Assembly: GCA_037442205.1 (NCBI GenBank)
Contig: JBBIQS010000067.1
Location: 1-46,848, forward strand
Direction: 5' to 3'
From: JBBIQS01 sp037442205
GTDB lineage: Bacteria > Myxococcota > Myxococcia > Myxococcales > UBA5297
Length of the DNA: 46,848 nucleotides
Position 1 is the stretch's first letter, and every line of letters begins with the position of its first letter. The notes under the pieces are model-generated. The model did not search any database and was not told the origin of the DNA. It worked only from the letters and a program-made list of their open reading frames with translations. Below, piece by piece: positions 37,332 through 46,332 of the stretch. Position numbers and translations under genes: made by a program.

Positions 37332-38432
37332 CTAGAGCTTGAAGCGCAGCCCCAGGCTGAACAGCACCGCCAGCTTGCTCTTCTGGGCGTCGGGGCCATC
37401 GGTGAGCGGCTTGAAGTAGTAGCGGCCCTCGACGTCGAGGAACGGCGCCAGCCAGTCGGCGACCGCGAAGTCGAGCCCGGCCGAGGCCAGCCCGCCCACC
37501 GCCACGCCGCTCTGGGTGAACACCGCCGGCACCCCCAGCGAGAAGTGCAGCCCCATCACCGAGGCCAGCTCGGGGACCAGCGCGGTGGCGCGCAGCGTCG
37601 CCCCCGGGGCCTTGGCGGTGTAGGCCCCGCTCAAGGTCGCGCCCAGGTTGATACCGGAGACCCCGATTCCGACCTCGCCTCCAAATCCCAGGGTGGAGCT
37701 GGAGATCGGATCGGCGGCGCCGCGGCCCTCGACGACGAAGTGAACCGAGCGCGGCTCCTCGTCCATCTCCTCGGCGGTCTTGTCGGCGTCCTTGGCGGAC
37801 TTCCCCGGCGCCTTGTGCTCGTGCAGCCCTTCGCTCCCGGCGGGCGGCTGCGCGGCGGCATCGAGGTCATCCCTGGCCGCGGTCTCGGCGGCGGCCAGCT
37901 TGAGCTTGATCTCCTGGGTTTCGTTGGCCTTGACCACCAGCTTCATCTTCTGGAGCGTGGCCCCGTCGGCGTTGCGTACCTCCAGGGTGTGCTTCCCGAT
38001 CGAGACCTCGGAGCTGATGGGGGCGGTCCCCAAGGTCTGGCCGTCGAGCAGCACCAGCGCCGAGCGGTCGGACTTGACCTTGATGTGGGCGCGCAGCGTC
38101 TCGCGCAGGTTCTCCAGCAGCTCGACCACCGAGGGGCGGACCTTGGACTTGTCGAGCTGGGCCAGCGGATCGTGCTCCAGCGCCGCGGTGAAGGCGTCGC
38201 TGGCCTTGGCCTGGTCGGGCAGGGCGGCGAAGCACTGGCCGCGCAGCAGGTGGATCTTGGCGAGCAGGTCGTCGTCCTGGGTTTGCTGCGAGGCGGCCTC
38301 CAGGTGGCTCAGGGCGCCGTCGAAGTCGCCCTCGGCGAAGGCGGCCTGGGCCTGGCTCAGCCGGCTCTGCCCCGGGGCCTGGCCGTCGGAGGCGGTCAGC
38401 GCGAGCGCGGCGAGAATGGGCAGGAGGATCAT
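37332..38432 (-). CDS. Exported PEGA/TPR-containing protein, perhaps outer-membrane
   Basis: A 366-residue protein with a Sec signal peptide (LLPILAALALTAS). Residues about 20-110 look like TPR helices (AQAAFAEGDFDGALSHLEAA). Residues about 125-180 form a PEGA-type beta domain (ALVLLDGQTLGTAPISSEV, GKHTLEVRNADG). After an acidic, Ala/Lys-rich linker, the last 130 residues alternate strands (FGGEVGIGVSG, LGATLSGAYTAK) and end LAVLFSLGLRFKL, with a terminal hydrophobic pattern like an outer-membrane barrel. GAGGAAC precedes ATG 38432. It sits between rsfS and rlmH on the opposite strand. Function unknown. Confidence 0.75.
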   Translation of the reverse strand: MILLPILAALALTASDGQAPGQSRLSQAQAAFAEGDFDGALSHLEAASQQTQDDDLLAKIHLLRGQCFAALPDQAKASDAFTAALEHDPLAQLDKSKVRPSVVELLENLRETLRAHIKVKSDRSALVLLDGQTLGTAPISSEVSIGKHTLEVRNADGATLQKMKLVVKANETQEIKLKLAAAETAARDDLDAAAQPPAGSEGLHEHKAPGKSAKDADKTAEEMDEEPRSVHFVVEGRGAADPISSSTLGFGGEVGIGVSGINLGATLSGAYTAKAPGATLRATALVPELASVMGLHFSLGVPAVFTQSGVAVGGLASAGLDFAVADWLAPFLDVEGRYYFKPLTDGPDAQKSKLAVLFSLGLRFKL

Positions 38433-38569
38433 GACGTTCCTCGTCGAAGAGGGGGAAGGTCCTGGCCAGCGACACTGGCGCCGGCCGCGACTATACGGCA
38501 ACTCGCGGTCCGGCCGAAAAACCAAAGCAAACAGAGCCGGATAGGGCGCAGTGCGTTAATCTGCCCACT

Positions 38570-39031
38570 GTGAAGATTCGCCTTCTGTCGGTCGGCCGGG
38601 ATCGCTCCGGCCTCTTCGAGCCCGCGGTGCAAGAGTACGCCGGGCGGCTGGGGCACTACTGCCGCTTCGAGCTGCTGGAGCTGCCCGAGGCCGCCAAGTC
38701 CCGCGGCCCCGAGCACGCCAAGCAGGAGGAGGGGGCGGCCCTGCTCGCCAAGCTCAAGCCGGGCGAGGTGCTGTGGGCCCTGGACGAGCGGGGAAAACCC
38801 TTGTCCAGCGCGGGGTTAGCCCAGGAGCTGGCCAAGCTGCTGAACCAGGGCCGGGACCTGGCGCTGGTGATCGGCGGAGCGGAAGGCCTCTGCGAGGCGG
38901 TGCGCGGCAAGGCGCAGAAGGTGCTGTCGCTGTCGGCGATGACCCTGCCGCACCGGCTGGCGCGGGTGGTGATCGCCGAGCAGCTGTATCGCGCCTTCAC
39001 ACTGTTGCGCGGCGAGCCCTACCACAAGTGA
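38570..39031 (+). CDS. rlmH: 23S rRNA pseudouridine-1915 N3-methyltransferase
   Basis: A 153-residue SPOUT methyltransferase that methylates N3 of pseudouridine 1915 in 23S rRNA. The knot-forming elements are visible: WALDERGKPLSS, LALVIGGAEGLCEAV, and the C-terminal LSLSAMTLPHRLARVVIAEQLYRAF ending in GEPYHK, the invariant family terminus. The start is GTG 38570, inferred because it opens directly on MKIRLLSVG; no ribosome-binding site is seen. The length is normal. It is divergent from the PEGA-protein gene. Confidence 0.96.
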   Translation: MKIRLLSVGRDRSGLFEPAVQEYAGRLGHYCRFELLELPEAAKSRGPEHAKQEEGAALLAKLKPGEVLWALDERGKPLSSAGLAQELAKLLNQGRDLALVIGGAEGLCEAVRGKAQKVLSLSAMTLPHRLARVVIAEQLYRAFTLLRGEPYHK

Positions 39032-39129
39032 CCCCAAAGTCGCTCCCGGGTTGAGCCGGGAGTACAATCGACGGGTTGTCGCACTCGCCGCCGTCCTCGG
39101 CGCCCGAGGCCGTTCGCGGAGGTAGGACC

Positions 39130-42100
39130 GTGCTGCTCGCCACTCGTTTCGCCCGGACCCTCGCGCTCACCGGCGCCCTGGCCGCCACCTTCGCCAGCGG
39201 CTGCACCCGGACCTCGCCGTGGTTCTGCGCCGTCGACGACGAATGTCCCGAGGGCCAGGTCTGCCGGAACGGCCGCTGTCAGGACCCGCTCCCCGCTGCC
39301 TGTCCCGCCGGCCGGACCCAGTGCGGCTCCAGCTGCGCGCTGCTGGGCGAAGATCCGAAGAACTGCGGCGCCTGCGGCAACGCCTGTGGCGCGTCCCAGG
39401 TCTGCTCGCTGGGCGTCTGCGCCGACGGCTGCTCCCAGGGGCTGACCGCCTGCAACGGCGCCTGCCTCGACACCGGCAGCGATCCCAAGAACTGCGGCGC
39501 CTGCGGAGCGACCTGCGGCGAGGGCCAGACCTGCCAGGGCGGCCAGTGCCAGTGCCCGCCGGGCAAGACCCGCTGCGGCAGCCAGTGCCTCGACGTCCAG
39601 ACCGACCCCGCCAACTGCGGCGCCTGCGGCGCGGCCTGCCCGGCGGGACTGTCGTGCAGCGGCGGCCGCTGCGGCTGCCCGGACGGCTGGGGCAGCTGCA
39701 ATGGGACCTGCGTGCCGCTGCAGTCCGACCCCGCCAACTGCGGCGCGTGCGGCAAGGCCTGCAATGCGGCCGACTTCTGCCAGGCCGGCACCTGCGTCAG
39801 CCAGTGCCAGCTGCCGTTCACCGCCTGCGGCCACTCTTGCGTGGACCTGCAGGTCGACGCCGTCCACTGCGGCAGCTGCCAGGCCTCGTGCGCGCCGGGC
39901 CAGAGCTGCAGCGGCGGGAAGTGCGGGTGCTCGACGGGCAGCAAAGACTGCAATGGCGTGTGCGTCGATCCGCTGACCGATCCTGCCAACTGCGGCAGCT
40001 GCGGCAAGAACTGCGGAACCGGCAGCTGCATCCTGGGCACTTGCGTCTGCGCGGTGGGCCAGCTTCCCTGCAACGGCACCTGTGTCGATCCCATGGTCGA
40101 CCCGGCCAGCTGCGGCGGCTGCGGGGTGGCCTGCGGCGCCGGCCAGGTGTGCAGCCAGGGGAAGTGTGCCAGCTCCTGCGCGCCGGGGCTGAGCGCCTGC
40201 GGCCGGTCCTGCGTCGATCTCCGGAGCGATCCCGACCACTGCGGCAGCTGTGACAAGGCCTGTCTCGCCGGCCAGGCCTGCGTCGGCGGCGCCTGCAACT
40301 GCCCGGCGGGCTCCGCCTCTTGCGGCGCCAGCTGCGTCACCACCGACAACGACCCGCTGAACTGTGGCGGCTGCGGCAAGGCCTGCCAGCCCGGCCAGAT
40401 CTGCTCGAAGGGCCAGTGCGGCTGCAAGAACGGCCAGCTCTCCTGCGGCAGCCCGCCGCGCTACTGCGCCGATCCTCTCACCGACTCCCAGAACTGCGGC
40501 GCCTGCGGCAACGCCTGCGGAGCCGGGCAGACCTGCACCAACGGAAGGTGCCAGTGCGCCTCCGGCTCTTTCTGCAACGGGGCCTGCACCTCGCTGCAGA
40601 GCGATCCCAAGAACTGCGGCGGCTGCGGGAATGTCTGCGCCAACGGCCAGGTCTGCGGCAATGGCGCCTGCCGCGACACCTGCCCGCCGCCGACCACCAA
40701 CTGCGGCGGCAGCTGCGTCGACCTGAGCAGCAATCCCCAGGACTGCGGAGCCTGTGGCGCCGTCTGCGCCGGCGGATTCACCTGCTTCCAGGGCCGCTGC
40801 GACTGCCCTTCGCCGACCTCGATGTGCGCCGGCGGCTGCACCGACCTTCGCTCCGACGCCCGCAACTGCGGCAGCTGCGGAAGCGCCTGCCAGGGCGGCC
40901 AGAGCTGCGCCAACGGCCAGTGCAGCTGCCCGGGCGGAACCCAGGACTGCTTCGGCATCTGCAGCGCCACCGCCTCTGACCCGCTGAACTGCGGCGGCTG
41001 CGGCAAAGCCTGCCTCCCCGGGCAGCTGTGCACTGGCGGCACCTGCTCCTGTCCCAACGGAACCACGCCGTGCAACGGCCGCTGCGTCGATCTGAAGACC
41101 AGCAACTCGAGCTGCGGCAGCTGCGGCAATGCCTGCCCGTCGCAGTCCAACTGCATCAACGGCACCTGCGTCTGCCCGTTCCCGGGCGAGAAGATCTGCT
41201 CCGGCGTCTGCACCAACGTCACCAGCGATCCCGGCAACTGCGGCGGCTGCGGCTTCCCGTGCGGCCCGGGAACCAACTGCGTCAACGGCCAGTGCCTGTG
41301 CTCGGGCGACCTGCTCTCCTGCTCCGGCAAGTGCCTCGACGGCCAGAACGATCCCGCCAACTGCGGCGCCTGCGGGCATGCCTGCCTCGCCGGCCAGCGC
41401 TGCGCGATGGGAAAGTGCGTCGACGCCTGCTCCGCTCCGCTGACCCCGTGCGGCAGCAGCTGCTCCGACCTCTCGAAGGACCCGTTCAACTGCGGCAGCT
41501 GCGGCAAGGTCTGCCCGGCGGGCATGAGCTGCGTCAACGGCGGCTGCAGCTGCCCGGCGGGCCAGAGCCAGTGCAACGGCCGCTGCGTCGACACCCTGGC
41601 CGATCCGACGAACTGCGGCGGCTGCGGCAAGGCCTGCGCGCCCGGCCAGACCTGCTCCAACGGCATCTGCAACGGGTGCGTTGCCGGCCAGCTCTCGTGC
41701 TCGGGCAAGTGCGTCGATCCTCTGACCGACCCGGCCAACTGCGGCCAGTGCGGCAACGCCTGCCTCTTCGGCATGTCGTGCAACAGCGGAGTGTGCGCCT
41801 GCCCGGGCAAGCAGATGGTCTGCGGCGGCCGCTGCGTCGACGTGCTCAATGACGCCGCCAACTGCGGGGGCTGCGGCAACGCCTGCGCGCTCGGGGCCTC
41901 GTGCAGCGGCGGGGTCTGCGGCTGCGCTCCCGGAGCCCAGTCGTGCAACGGGGCCTGCATCGACGTGCTGAGCGACCCCAAGAACTGCGGCGGCTGTGGC
42001 AGGACCTGCTCCGCCGGCCAGCTCTGCAGCAACGGACTCTGCACCTGTCCCTCCGGGACCCAGGCCTGCAACGGGGCCTGCATCGACGTGCTGAACGATC

Positions 42101-43548
42101 CCAAGAACTGCGGCGGCTGCGGCAAGACCTGCGCCGCCAGCCAGACCTGCTCCGGCGGGGTCTGCAGCTGCGCCACCACCTGCAACGGCCAGTGCGTCGA
42201 CTTCACCTCCGACCCGGCGCACTGCGGCTCGTGCACCACCGCCTGCGGAGCCGCTCAAAGCTGCTCCGGCGGCCAGTGCACCTGCCCGGCCGGCACCACC
42301 ACCTGCGGCGCCAACTGCGTCGATCTGATGACCGACCTCTTCAACTGCGGCGGCTGCGGCAACGTGTGCGGGGCCAATGCTTTCTGCAACAAGGGCACCT
42401 GCGCCTGCCGCGGCGGGCTGCGCGACTGCAACGGCACCTGCACCAACGTCACCAGCGACCCGGCCAACTGCGGGGCCTGCGGCAAGGCCTGCACCGCCAA
42501 CCAGGTCTGCAGCTTCGGCACCTGCCGCCGCCGCTGCCAGGCGGGAGCGGTGGACTGCAACGGCTCCTGCGTCTTCACCCAGGCCGACGTCAACAACTGC
42601 GGCACCTGCGGAAACGTCTGCGGTGCCAGCGCGGCGTGCGCCAACGGCGCCTGCCAGTGCCCGGCGGGCGAGACCTCGTGCAACAATACCTGCGTCAACC
42701 TGTTTACCGATTCCGCCAACTGCGGCGCCTGCGGCCTCGCCTGCGGCCCCGGGCAGGTCTGCGCCTCGGGCAAGTGCCAGCTCTCCTGCGGCGTGGGAAT
42801 GACCGACTGCGGCGGCTCCTGCGTCGACCTGACCCGAAGCGCAAGCAACTGCGGCACCTGCGGCCACGCCTGTGCCACCGGCCAGGCCTGCCTGGCGGGG
42901 ATCTGCAGCTGCCCCAGCGGCTTCAGCCAGTGCGGAGGGCGGTGCATCAACACCAGCGCCGATCCCAACAACTGCGGCGGCTGCAACCAGCGCTGCGCCC
43001 CTGGCCAGGCCTGCAGCGGCGGCAAATGCGTTTGCCAGGTGGGCCAGACCAGCTGCAACGGCACCTGCACCTACCTGTCCAACGACGCCCGCAACTGCGG
43101 CGCCTGCGGCGTCAGCTGCCCAGGCAACCAGGTGTGCGCCAACTCGGCCTGCACCTGCCAGGTGGGCACCAGCTGGTGCGCCGGGACCGGATCCTGCTCC
43201 AACCTGACCGCCGACCCCGCCAACTGCGGCTCGTGCGGAGTGGCCTGCACCGGCAACCAGGTGTGTGCCGGGGGCAGCTGCGCCTGCCAGGTCGGCCAGA
43301 CCTGGTGCGGCACCGCCTGCGCCAACCTGATGTTCGACTCCACCAACTGCGGCGGCTGCGGCAAGACCTGCAACGCCGGCCAGGTGTGCGCCAACGGCGT
43401 CTGCTCTTGCCCGGTGGGGGCCTCGCCCTGCGTCGACGCCGCCGGAAACTTCACCTGCAGCTACCTGCTCTTCGACCCGGCGAACTGCGGCACCTGCGGG
43501 ACGGCCTGCCCCACCGGCCAGTTCTGCTTCGCCGGAGTCTGCATGTAG
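39130..43548 (+). CDS. Giant secreted Cys-rich repeat protein (MXAN_6577-like)
   Basis: A 1472-residue protein made almost wholly of about 34 copies of a 40-45-residue unit. Each unit has about eight Cys arranged as CxGxCVDxxxDPxNCGxCG followed by xxCxxGQxCxxGxCxC, so about four disulfides per unit are likely outside the cytoplasm. GTG 39130 was chosen over TTG 39076: GGAGGT is six bases before it and it opens a signal peptide ending FASGC, a possible lipobox. Similar proteins in myxobacteria are named MXAN_6577-like and are sometimes misnamed tryptophan synthase. Probably a rigid cell-surface rod or adhesin; role unproven. The next gene starts directly after its stop. Confidence 0.88.
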   Translation: MLLATRFARTLALTGALAATFASGCTRTSPWFCAVDDECPEGQVCRNGRCQDPLPAACPAGRTQCGSSCALLGEDPKNCGACGNACGASQVCSLGVCADGCSQGLTACNGACLDTGSDPKNCGACGATCGEGQTCQGGQCQCPPGKTRCGSQCLDVQTDPANCGACGAACPAGLSCSGGRCGCPDGWGSCNGTCVPLQSDPANCGACGKACNAADFCQAGTCVSQCQLPFTACGHSCVDLQVDAVHCGSCQASCAPGQSCSGGKCGCSTGSKDCNGVCVDPLTDPANCGSCGKNCGTGSCILGTCVCAVGQLPCNGTCVDPMVDPASCGGCGVACGAGQVCSQGKCASSCAPGLSACGRSCVDLRSDPDHCGSCDKACLAGQACVGGACNCPAGSASCGASCVTTDNDPLNCGGCGKACQPGQICSKGQCGCKNGQLSCGSPPRYCADPLTDSQNCGACGNACGAGQTCTNGRCQCASGSFCNGACTSLQSDPKNCGGCGNVCANGQVCGNGACRDTCPPPTTNCGGSCVDLSSNPQDCGACGAVCAGGFTCFQGRCDCPSPTSMCAGGCTDLRSDARNCGSCGSACQGGQSCANGQCSCPGGTQDCFGICSATASDPLNCGGCGKACLPGQLCTGGTCSCPNGTTPCNGRCVDLKTSNSSCGSCGNACPSQSNCINGTCVCPFPGEKICSGVCTNVTSDPGNCGGCGFPCGPGTNCVNGQCLCSGDLLSCSGKCLDGQNDPANCGACGHACLAGQRCAMGKCVDACSAPLTPCGSSCSDLSKDPFNCGSCGKVCPAGMSCVNGGCSCPAGQSQCNGRCVDTLADPTNCGGCGKACAPGQTCSNGICNGCVAGQLSCSGKCVDPLTDPANCGQCGNACLFGMSCNSGVCACPGKQMVCGGRCVDVLNDAANCGGCGNACALGASCSGGVCGCAPGAQSCNGACIDVLSDPKNCGGCGRTCSAGQLCSNGLCTCPSGTQACNGACIDVLNDPKNCGGCGKTCAASQTCSGGVCSCATTCNGQCVDFTSDPAHCGSCTTACGAAQSCSGGQCTCPAGTTTCGANCVDLMTDLFNCGGCGNVCGANAFCNKGTCACRGGLRDCNGTCTNVTSDPANCGACGKACTANQVCSFGTCRRRCQAGAVDCNGSCVFTQADVNNCGTCGNVCGASAACANGACQCPAGETSCNNTCVNLFTDSANCGACGLACGPGQVCASGKCQLSCGVGMTDCGGSCVDLTRSASNCGTCGHACATGQACLAGICSCPSGFSQCGGRCINTSADPNNCGGCNQRCAPGQACSGGKCVCQVGQTSCNGTCTYLSNDARNCGACGVSCPGNQVCANSACTCQVGTSWCAGTGSCSNLTADPANCGSCGVACTGNQVCAGGSCACQVGQTWCGTACANLMFDSTNCGGCGKTCNAGQVCANGVCSCPVGASPCVDAAGNFTCSYLLFDPANCGTCGTACPTGQFCFAGVCM

Positions 43549-44226
43549 ATGGGCGCGCTGCTCGACCTCTTCTTCCCGCCCCGCTGTCCCGGGTGCCGGC
43601 AGCTGCAGCCGCGCCCGGGGTTTTGCCGCCCCTGCCGCGAGACGTTTACCGAGCTGCCAGGGCAGCGCTGCCGGCGCTGCAGCGAGCCGGAGGCCGACGG
43701 GCTGTGCGCCCACTGCCGGCAGTCGCCGCCGGCCTTCGAGGCGGTGGCGGCGCCCTTCCTCTACGGCGGGGCGCTGGCCGAGGCGGTGCACCGGTTCAAG
43801 TACGAGGACGCGCCGCACTACGCCGCCGATCTGGCAGCGGTGGCCGGTGGCGCGGCGGCGTTCGAGCTGCAGTGGTGCACGCTGGTGGCGCCGATCGCGC
43901 TCCATCCCAAGCGGCTGCGGGAGCGCGGCTACGACCAGGCGCTGCTGCTCGCCCGCGCGCTGGCCAAGGTGAGCGGGAAGCCGGTGGCGGCGCGGGCGCT
44001 CCGGCGCATCCGCGAGACCGCGCCGCAGGTCGGGCAGGACCGGGCCGCCCGGGCGAGCAACCTCGCCGGCGCGTTCGCCGCCGATCCCGGCCAGGTCAGA
44101 GGGCAGCGGGTGCTGCTGGTGGACGACGTGGTCACCACCGGCGCCACCGCCCACGAGGCGGCCCTGGCGCTGAGGAACGCCGGCGCCGAGGCGGTGCGCG
44201 TGGTGGCCCTGGCCCGCGCCGGCTAG
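43549..44226 (+). CDS. ComF-family phosphoribosyltransferase-like protein
   Basis: A 225-residue ComF protein. An N-terminal zinc-finger-like part has paired Cys (CPGCRQL, CRPCRETF, CRRC, CAHC), followed by ALAEAVHRFKYED. The phosphoribosyltransferase fold has the PRPP-binding motif VLLVDDVVTTGAT near the C-terminus and the ERGYDQALLLARAL helix before it. ComF proteins act in DNA uptake for transformation in some bacteria; in others the role is unclear. The ATG comes immediately after the stop codon of the Cys-rich gene with no gap and no separate ribosome-binding site, so it may depend on reinitiation. Confidence 0.9.
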   Translation: MGALLDLFFPPRCPGCRQLQPRPGFCRPCRETFTELPGQRCRRCSEPEADGLCAHCRQSPPAFEAVAAPFLYGGALAEAVHRFKYEDAPHYAADLAAVAGGAAAFELQWCTLVAPIALHPKRLRERGYDQALLLARALAKVSGKPVAARALRRIRETAPQVGQDRAARASNLAGAFAADPGQVRGQRVLLVDDVVTTGATAHEAALALRNAGAEAVRVVALARAG

Positions 44227-44298
44227 CACATCGCAAACGGTGTGGCTTCCCGGGCGCCAGTCGAGCTATCAAAGGTGGTCTGTCCCACAGGGGGTTCC

Positions 44299-45768
44299 AT
44301 GTCGCGTTCGCACTCTGCCGTTCGCAACCTCGCGCTGTCCTTGGCGCTGCCGCTGGTGTGGCTGGCGGCTCCCGCCCAGGCCCAAAGCCAGTGGATCGAC
44401 GGAAGTCCGTCGCGGGTCCAGCACCGCTGCGTGATCGGCACCATGATCGACACCATCGAGGACCTGTCCTGGACTTGGGTGGGGTTCAACGGGCTGCCGT
44501 CGACGGGGAGCGTGTACTACTCGCGCATCGTGGTGGGCGGGCTGGGCTGCAGCGGGGTCTACGCCAAGCCGGAGCTCAAGCTGCCGCGCGACACCGTCCT
44601 GGCTATCGACGCCAGCCACCCGGTGCGCTGCATCTGGACCCCGGCCACGCCGCCGCAGACCCCGGTGGTGCTCACCGACGGCTCATGTCCGGTGCAGCCC
44701 GGCGCCGGGCAGTACGGCTCGGGCTACCTCGACCTCGGCCCGGCCACCCAGGCGATGTGGCCGCTGGCCGCCGGGGCGGTGATCGAGATCGACGTGCCAG
44801 TGATCTCCAACTCGGTGCTCAACGGCATCGCCTCCAACGACTTCCTGCTGGGCGCGGTCTATCTCGGCGATCCGAACAGCGGCGCCTTCCTCTGGGACGC
44901 TCCGCCGCTCAGCTACAACGGCTATGGGATTCCGAGCTCGGGCGCCTACGAGGGCGTCTTCGTCTCCGCCGGCCAGGACCGGACCCCGCGGGTGATCTAC
45001 CCCGAGCCGACCGCGGTGGACGTGACCACCACCACCGCCGGCACCCGCGCCCACGTCTTCACCTTCGGCTGCACCGGACAGATCAACTACGAGATCCTGC
45101 CGGTGGATCCCAACGTCCCCGACACCACGGTGTGGGTCCCGGGACAGCCCAACGACTGCGTCCCCAACGCCAGCGACTCCGGATACGACTGCATCGCCCG
45201 CTGGACCAAGATGTTGCCGGGCAAGCAGTACCAGTGGCGGGTGACCGGGTTCACCGCCAACGCCGGCCAGGAGGCGCGCTGCAGCACGGCGATCGTCGAT
45301 CCCGGCTACCGCTACCTGACGACGCTCTCCGACGGCACGCCGACCAGCTACCCGCTGGTTGCCTCGGCCGAGACCGGCGGCTCGGTGGCGCTCAACCCTC
45401 CGGGCGGCGCCTATCTCGCCGGCACCAGCGTCACCGTCACCGCCACCGCCGAAGCCGGCTATCACTTCACCGGCTGGCGCCTGGACCAGCAGGACCTCTC
45501 CGGTCCCAATCCCTACACGCTGACCGTGAATGCCTCGCACACCATCGTCGCCCTCTTCGCCTCCGACAATCCCAGCGGAGGAGCCGACGGCGGCTCCTCG
45601 GGTGGGGCCGGCGACGGCGGCAGTGGCGGCTCGGCGGGCGGCGGAGCGACCGACGGCAGCGGCCAGACCAAGGGTTGCGGCTGCTCCTCCGGCGCCGCGC
45701 TGTTCCCGGGGCTTTCCTGGCTCGGGCTGGCGCTGCACCGCCGCCGCCCGCTCATGAAGCGGCGCTGA
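44299..45768 (+). CDS. Secreted MYXO-CTERM protein with an InlB-like repeat
   Basis: A 489-residue exported protein. A signal peptide (LALSLALPLVWLAAPAQA) leads into a strand-rich body of about 310 residues of unknown fold with scattered Cys. Residues about 345-420 form a divergent InlB B-repeat (GGSVALNPPGGAYLAGTSVTV, GYHFTGWR, HTIVALF). A Gly/Ser linker follows, then a tail with GCGC, a hydrophobic stretch and an Arg cluster (LHRRRP), the MYXO-CTERM sorting pattern. ATG 44299 has AGGGGG before it. Its 3' end overlaps the convergent ExbD-type gene by 17 bases. Confidence 0.85.
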   Translation: MSRSHSAVRNLALSLALPLVWLAAPAQAQSQWIDGSPSRVQHRCVIGTMIDTIEDLSWTWVGFNGLPSTGSVYYSRIVVGGLGCSGVYAKPELKLPRDTVLAIDASHPVRCIWTPATPPQTPVVLTDGSCPVQPGAGQYGSGYLDLGPATQAMWPLAAGAVIEIDVPVISNSVLNGIASNDFLLGAVYLGDPNSGAFLWDAPPLSYNGYGIPSSGAYEGVFVSAGQDRTPRVIYPEPTAVDVTTTTAGTRAHVFTFGCTGQINYEILPVDPNVPDTTVWVPGQPNDCVPNASDSGYDCIARWTKMLPGKQYQWRVTGFTANAGQEARCSTAIVDPGYRYLTTLSDGTPTSYPLVASAETGGSVALNPPGGAYLAGTSVTVTATAEAGYHFTGWRLDQQDLSGPNPYTLTVNASHTIVALFASDNPSGGADGGSSGGAGDGGSGGSAGGGATDGSGQTKGCGCSSGAALFPGLSWLGLALHRRRPLMKRR

Positions 45769-46282
45769 CCGCGACCTCGGGGAAGAGCACCGGGTTGAGC
45801 GCCGAGTCCTTGAGGTTGCAGACGTCGATGACCCTGACGAGGACGTCGTAAGTGATGGCGTCCTCGCACTGCACGGTGATGCTCTGCTGCTCCGGTACCC
45901 GGTCCTTGAGCTTGCGAAGGGCGGCGACCAGCGAATGCTCGTCGCAGCGGTCGTCGATGGCGTCGGCGCCTGAGGCGTGGCAGTAGACGAAGCGGCCGTC
46001 GCGCTTGGGGATCTCGGTCACGTTGCCGCCGGCGGTGATGGAGAACCCGCGCTCGGCGATCAGGAGGTAGATCGGCAGGGCGGGGCTCGGGGGGGCCTTG
46101 CTCTCGACCGCTGTGCCTGACTGCGAGATCTTCAGCCGGGCGATCTGATTCCAGACCGCTGTCATGATCAGGAAGCTGATGGTCACGGCCATCAGGTCGA
46201 TGAAGGGGACCAGGTTGATCGCCGTGTCGAGGGACTTCTTGCCGCCCGCCTTGCCGGCCTCGAGGTTCATCCCGCCCGCCAT
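45752..46282 (-). CDS. ExbD/TolR-family biopolymer transport protein
   Basis: A 176-residue ExbD/TolR protein with the usual plan: short cytoplasmic start, one membrane helix (INLVPFIDLMAVTISFLIMTA), and a periplasmic domain. The proton-path Asp is present in PFIDLMAV. ExbD works with ExbB/TolQ to pass proton-motive energy to TonB- or Tol-type partners; in myxobacteria related sets also drive gliding motors. No ExbB gene is in the window; it may lie beyond the right edge. AAGGAG precedes ATG 46282. The periplasmic part has three Cys (VYCHAS, DRCDEH, VQCED), unusual for the family. Confidence 0.9.
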   Translation of the reverse strand: MAGGMNLEAGKAGGKKSLDTAINLVPFIDLMAVTISFLIMTAVWNQIARLKISQSGTAVESKAPPSPALPIYLLIAERGFSITAGGNVTEIPKRDGRFVYCHASGADAIDDRCDEHSLVAALRKLKDRVPEQQSITVQCEDAITYDVLVRVIDVCNLKDSALNPVLFPEVAVSAAS

Positions 46283-46316
46283 GCGCCTCTCCTTCCGAGG
46301 GTTCCGCGGCGAGCCG

Positions 46317-46332
46317 CGCTCGAGCTCGAGCG
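46317..46332. promoter_or_regulatory. 16-bp perfect palindrome upstream of the ExbD-type gene
   Basis: CGCTCGAGCTCGAGCG is a perfect palindrome placed 35 bases before the ExbD-type start codon, in the 129-base gap to the next leftward gene. The position suits an operator. It contains two overlapping CTCGAG units, so a simple repeat origin is also possible. Confidence 0.35.

Noticed and set aside
39130..43548. Tryptophan synthase alpha chain
   Set aside because: This name is attached to such Cys-rich repeat proteins by some automatic pipelines; none of the enzyme's motifs are present.
39019..44229. Very long open frame (1736 codons) on the minus strand opposite the Cys-rich gene
   Set aside because: It is a shadow of the biased codon use of the Cys/Gly-rich repeats. 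Its translation is low-complexity Ala/Gly/Val with no domain, while the plus frame has a signal peptide, ribosome-binding site and clear repeats.
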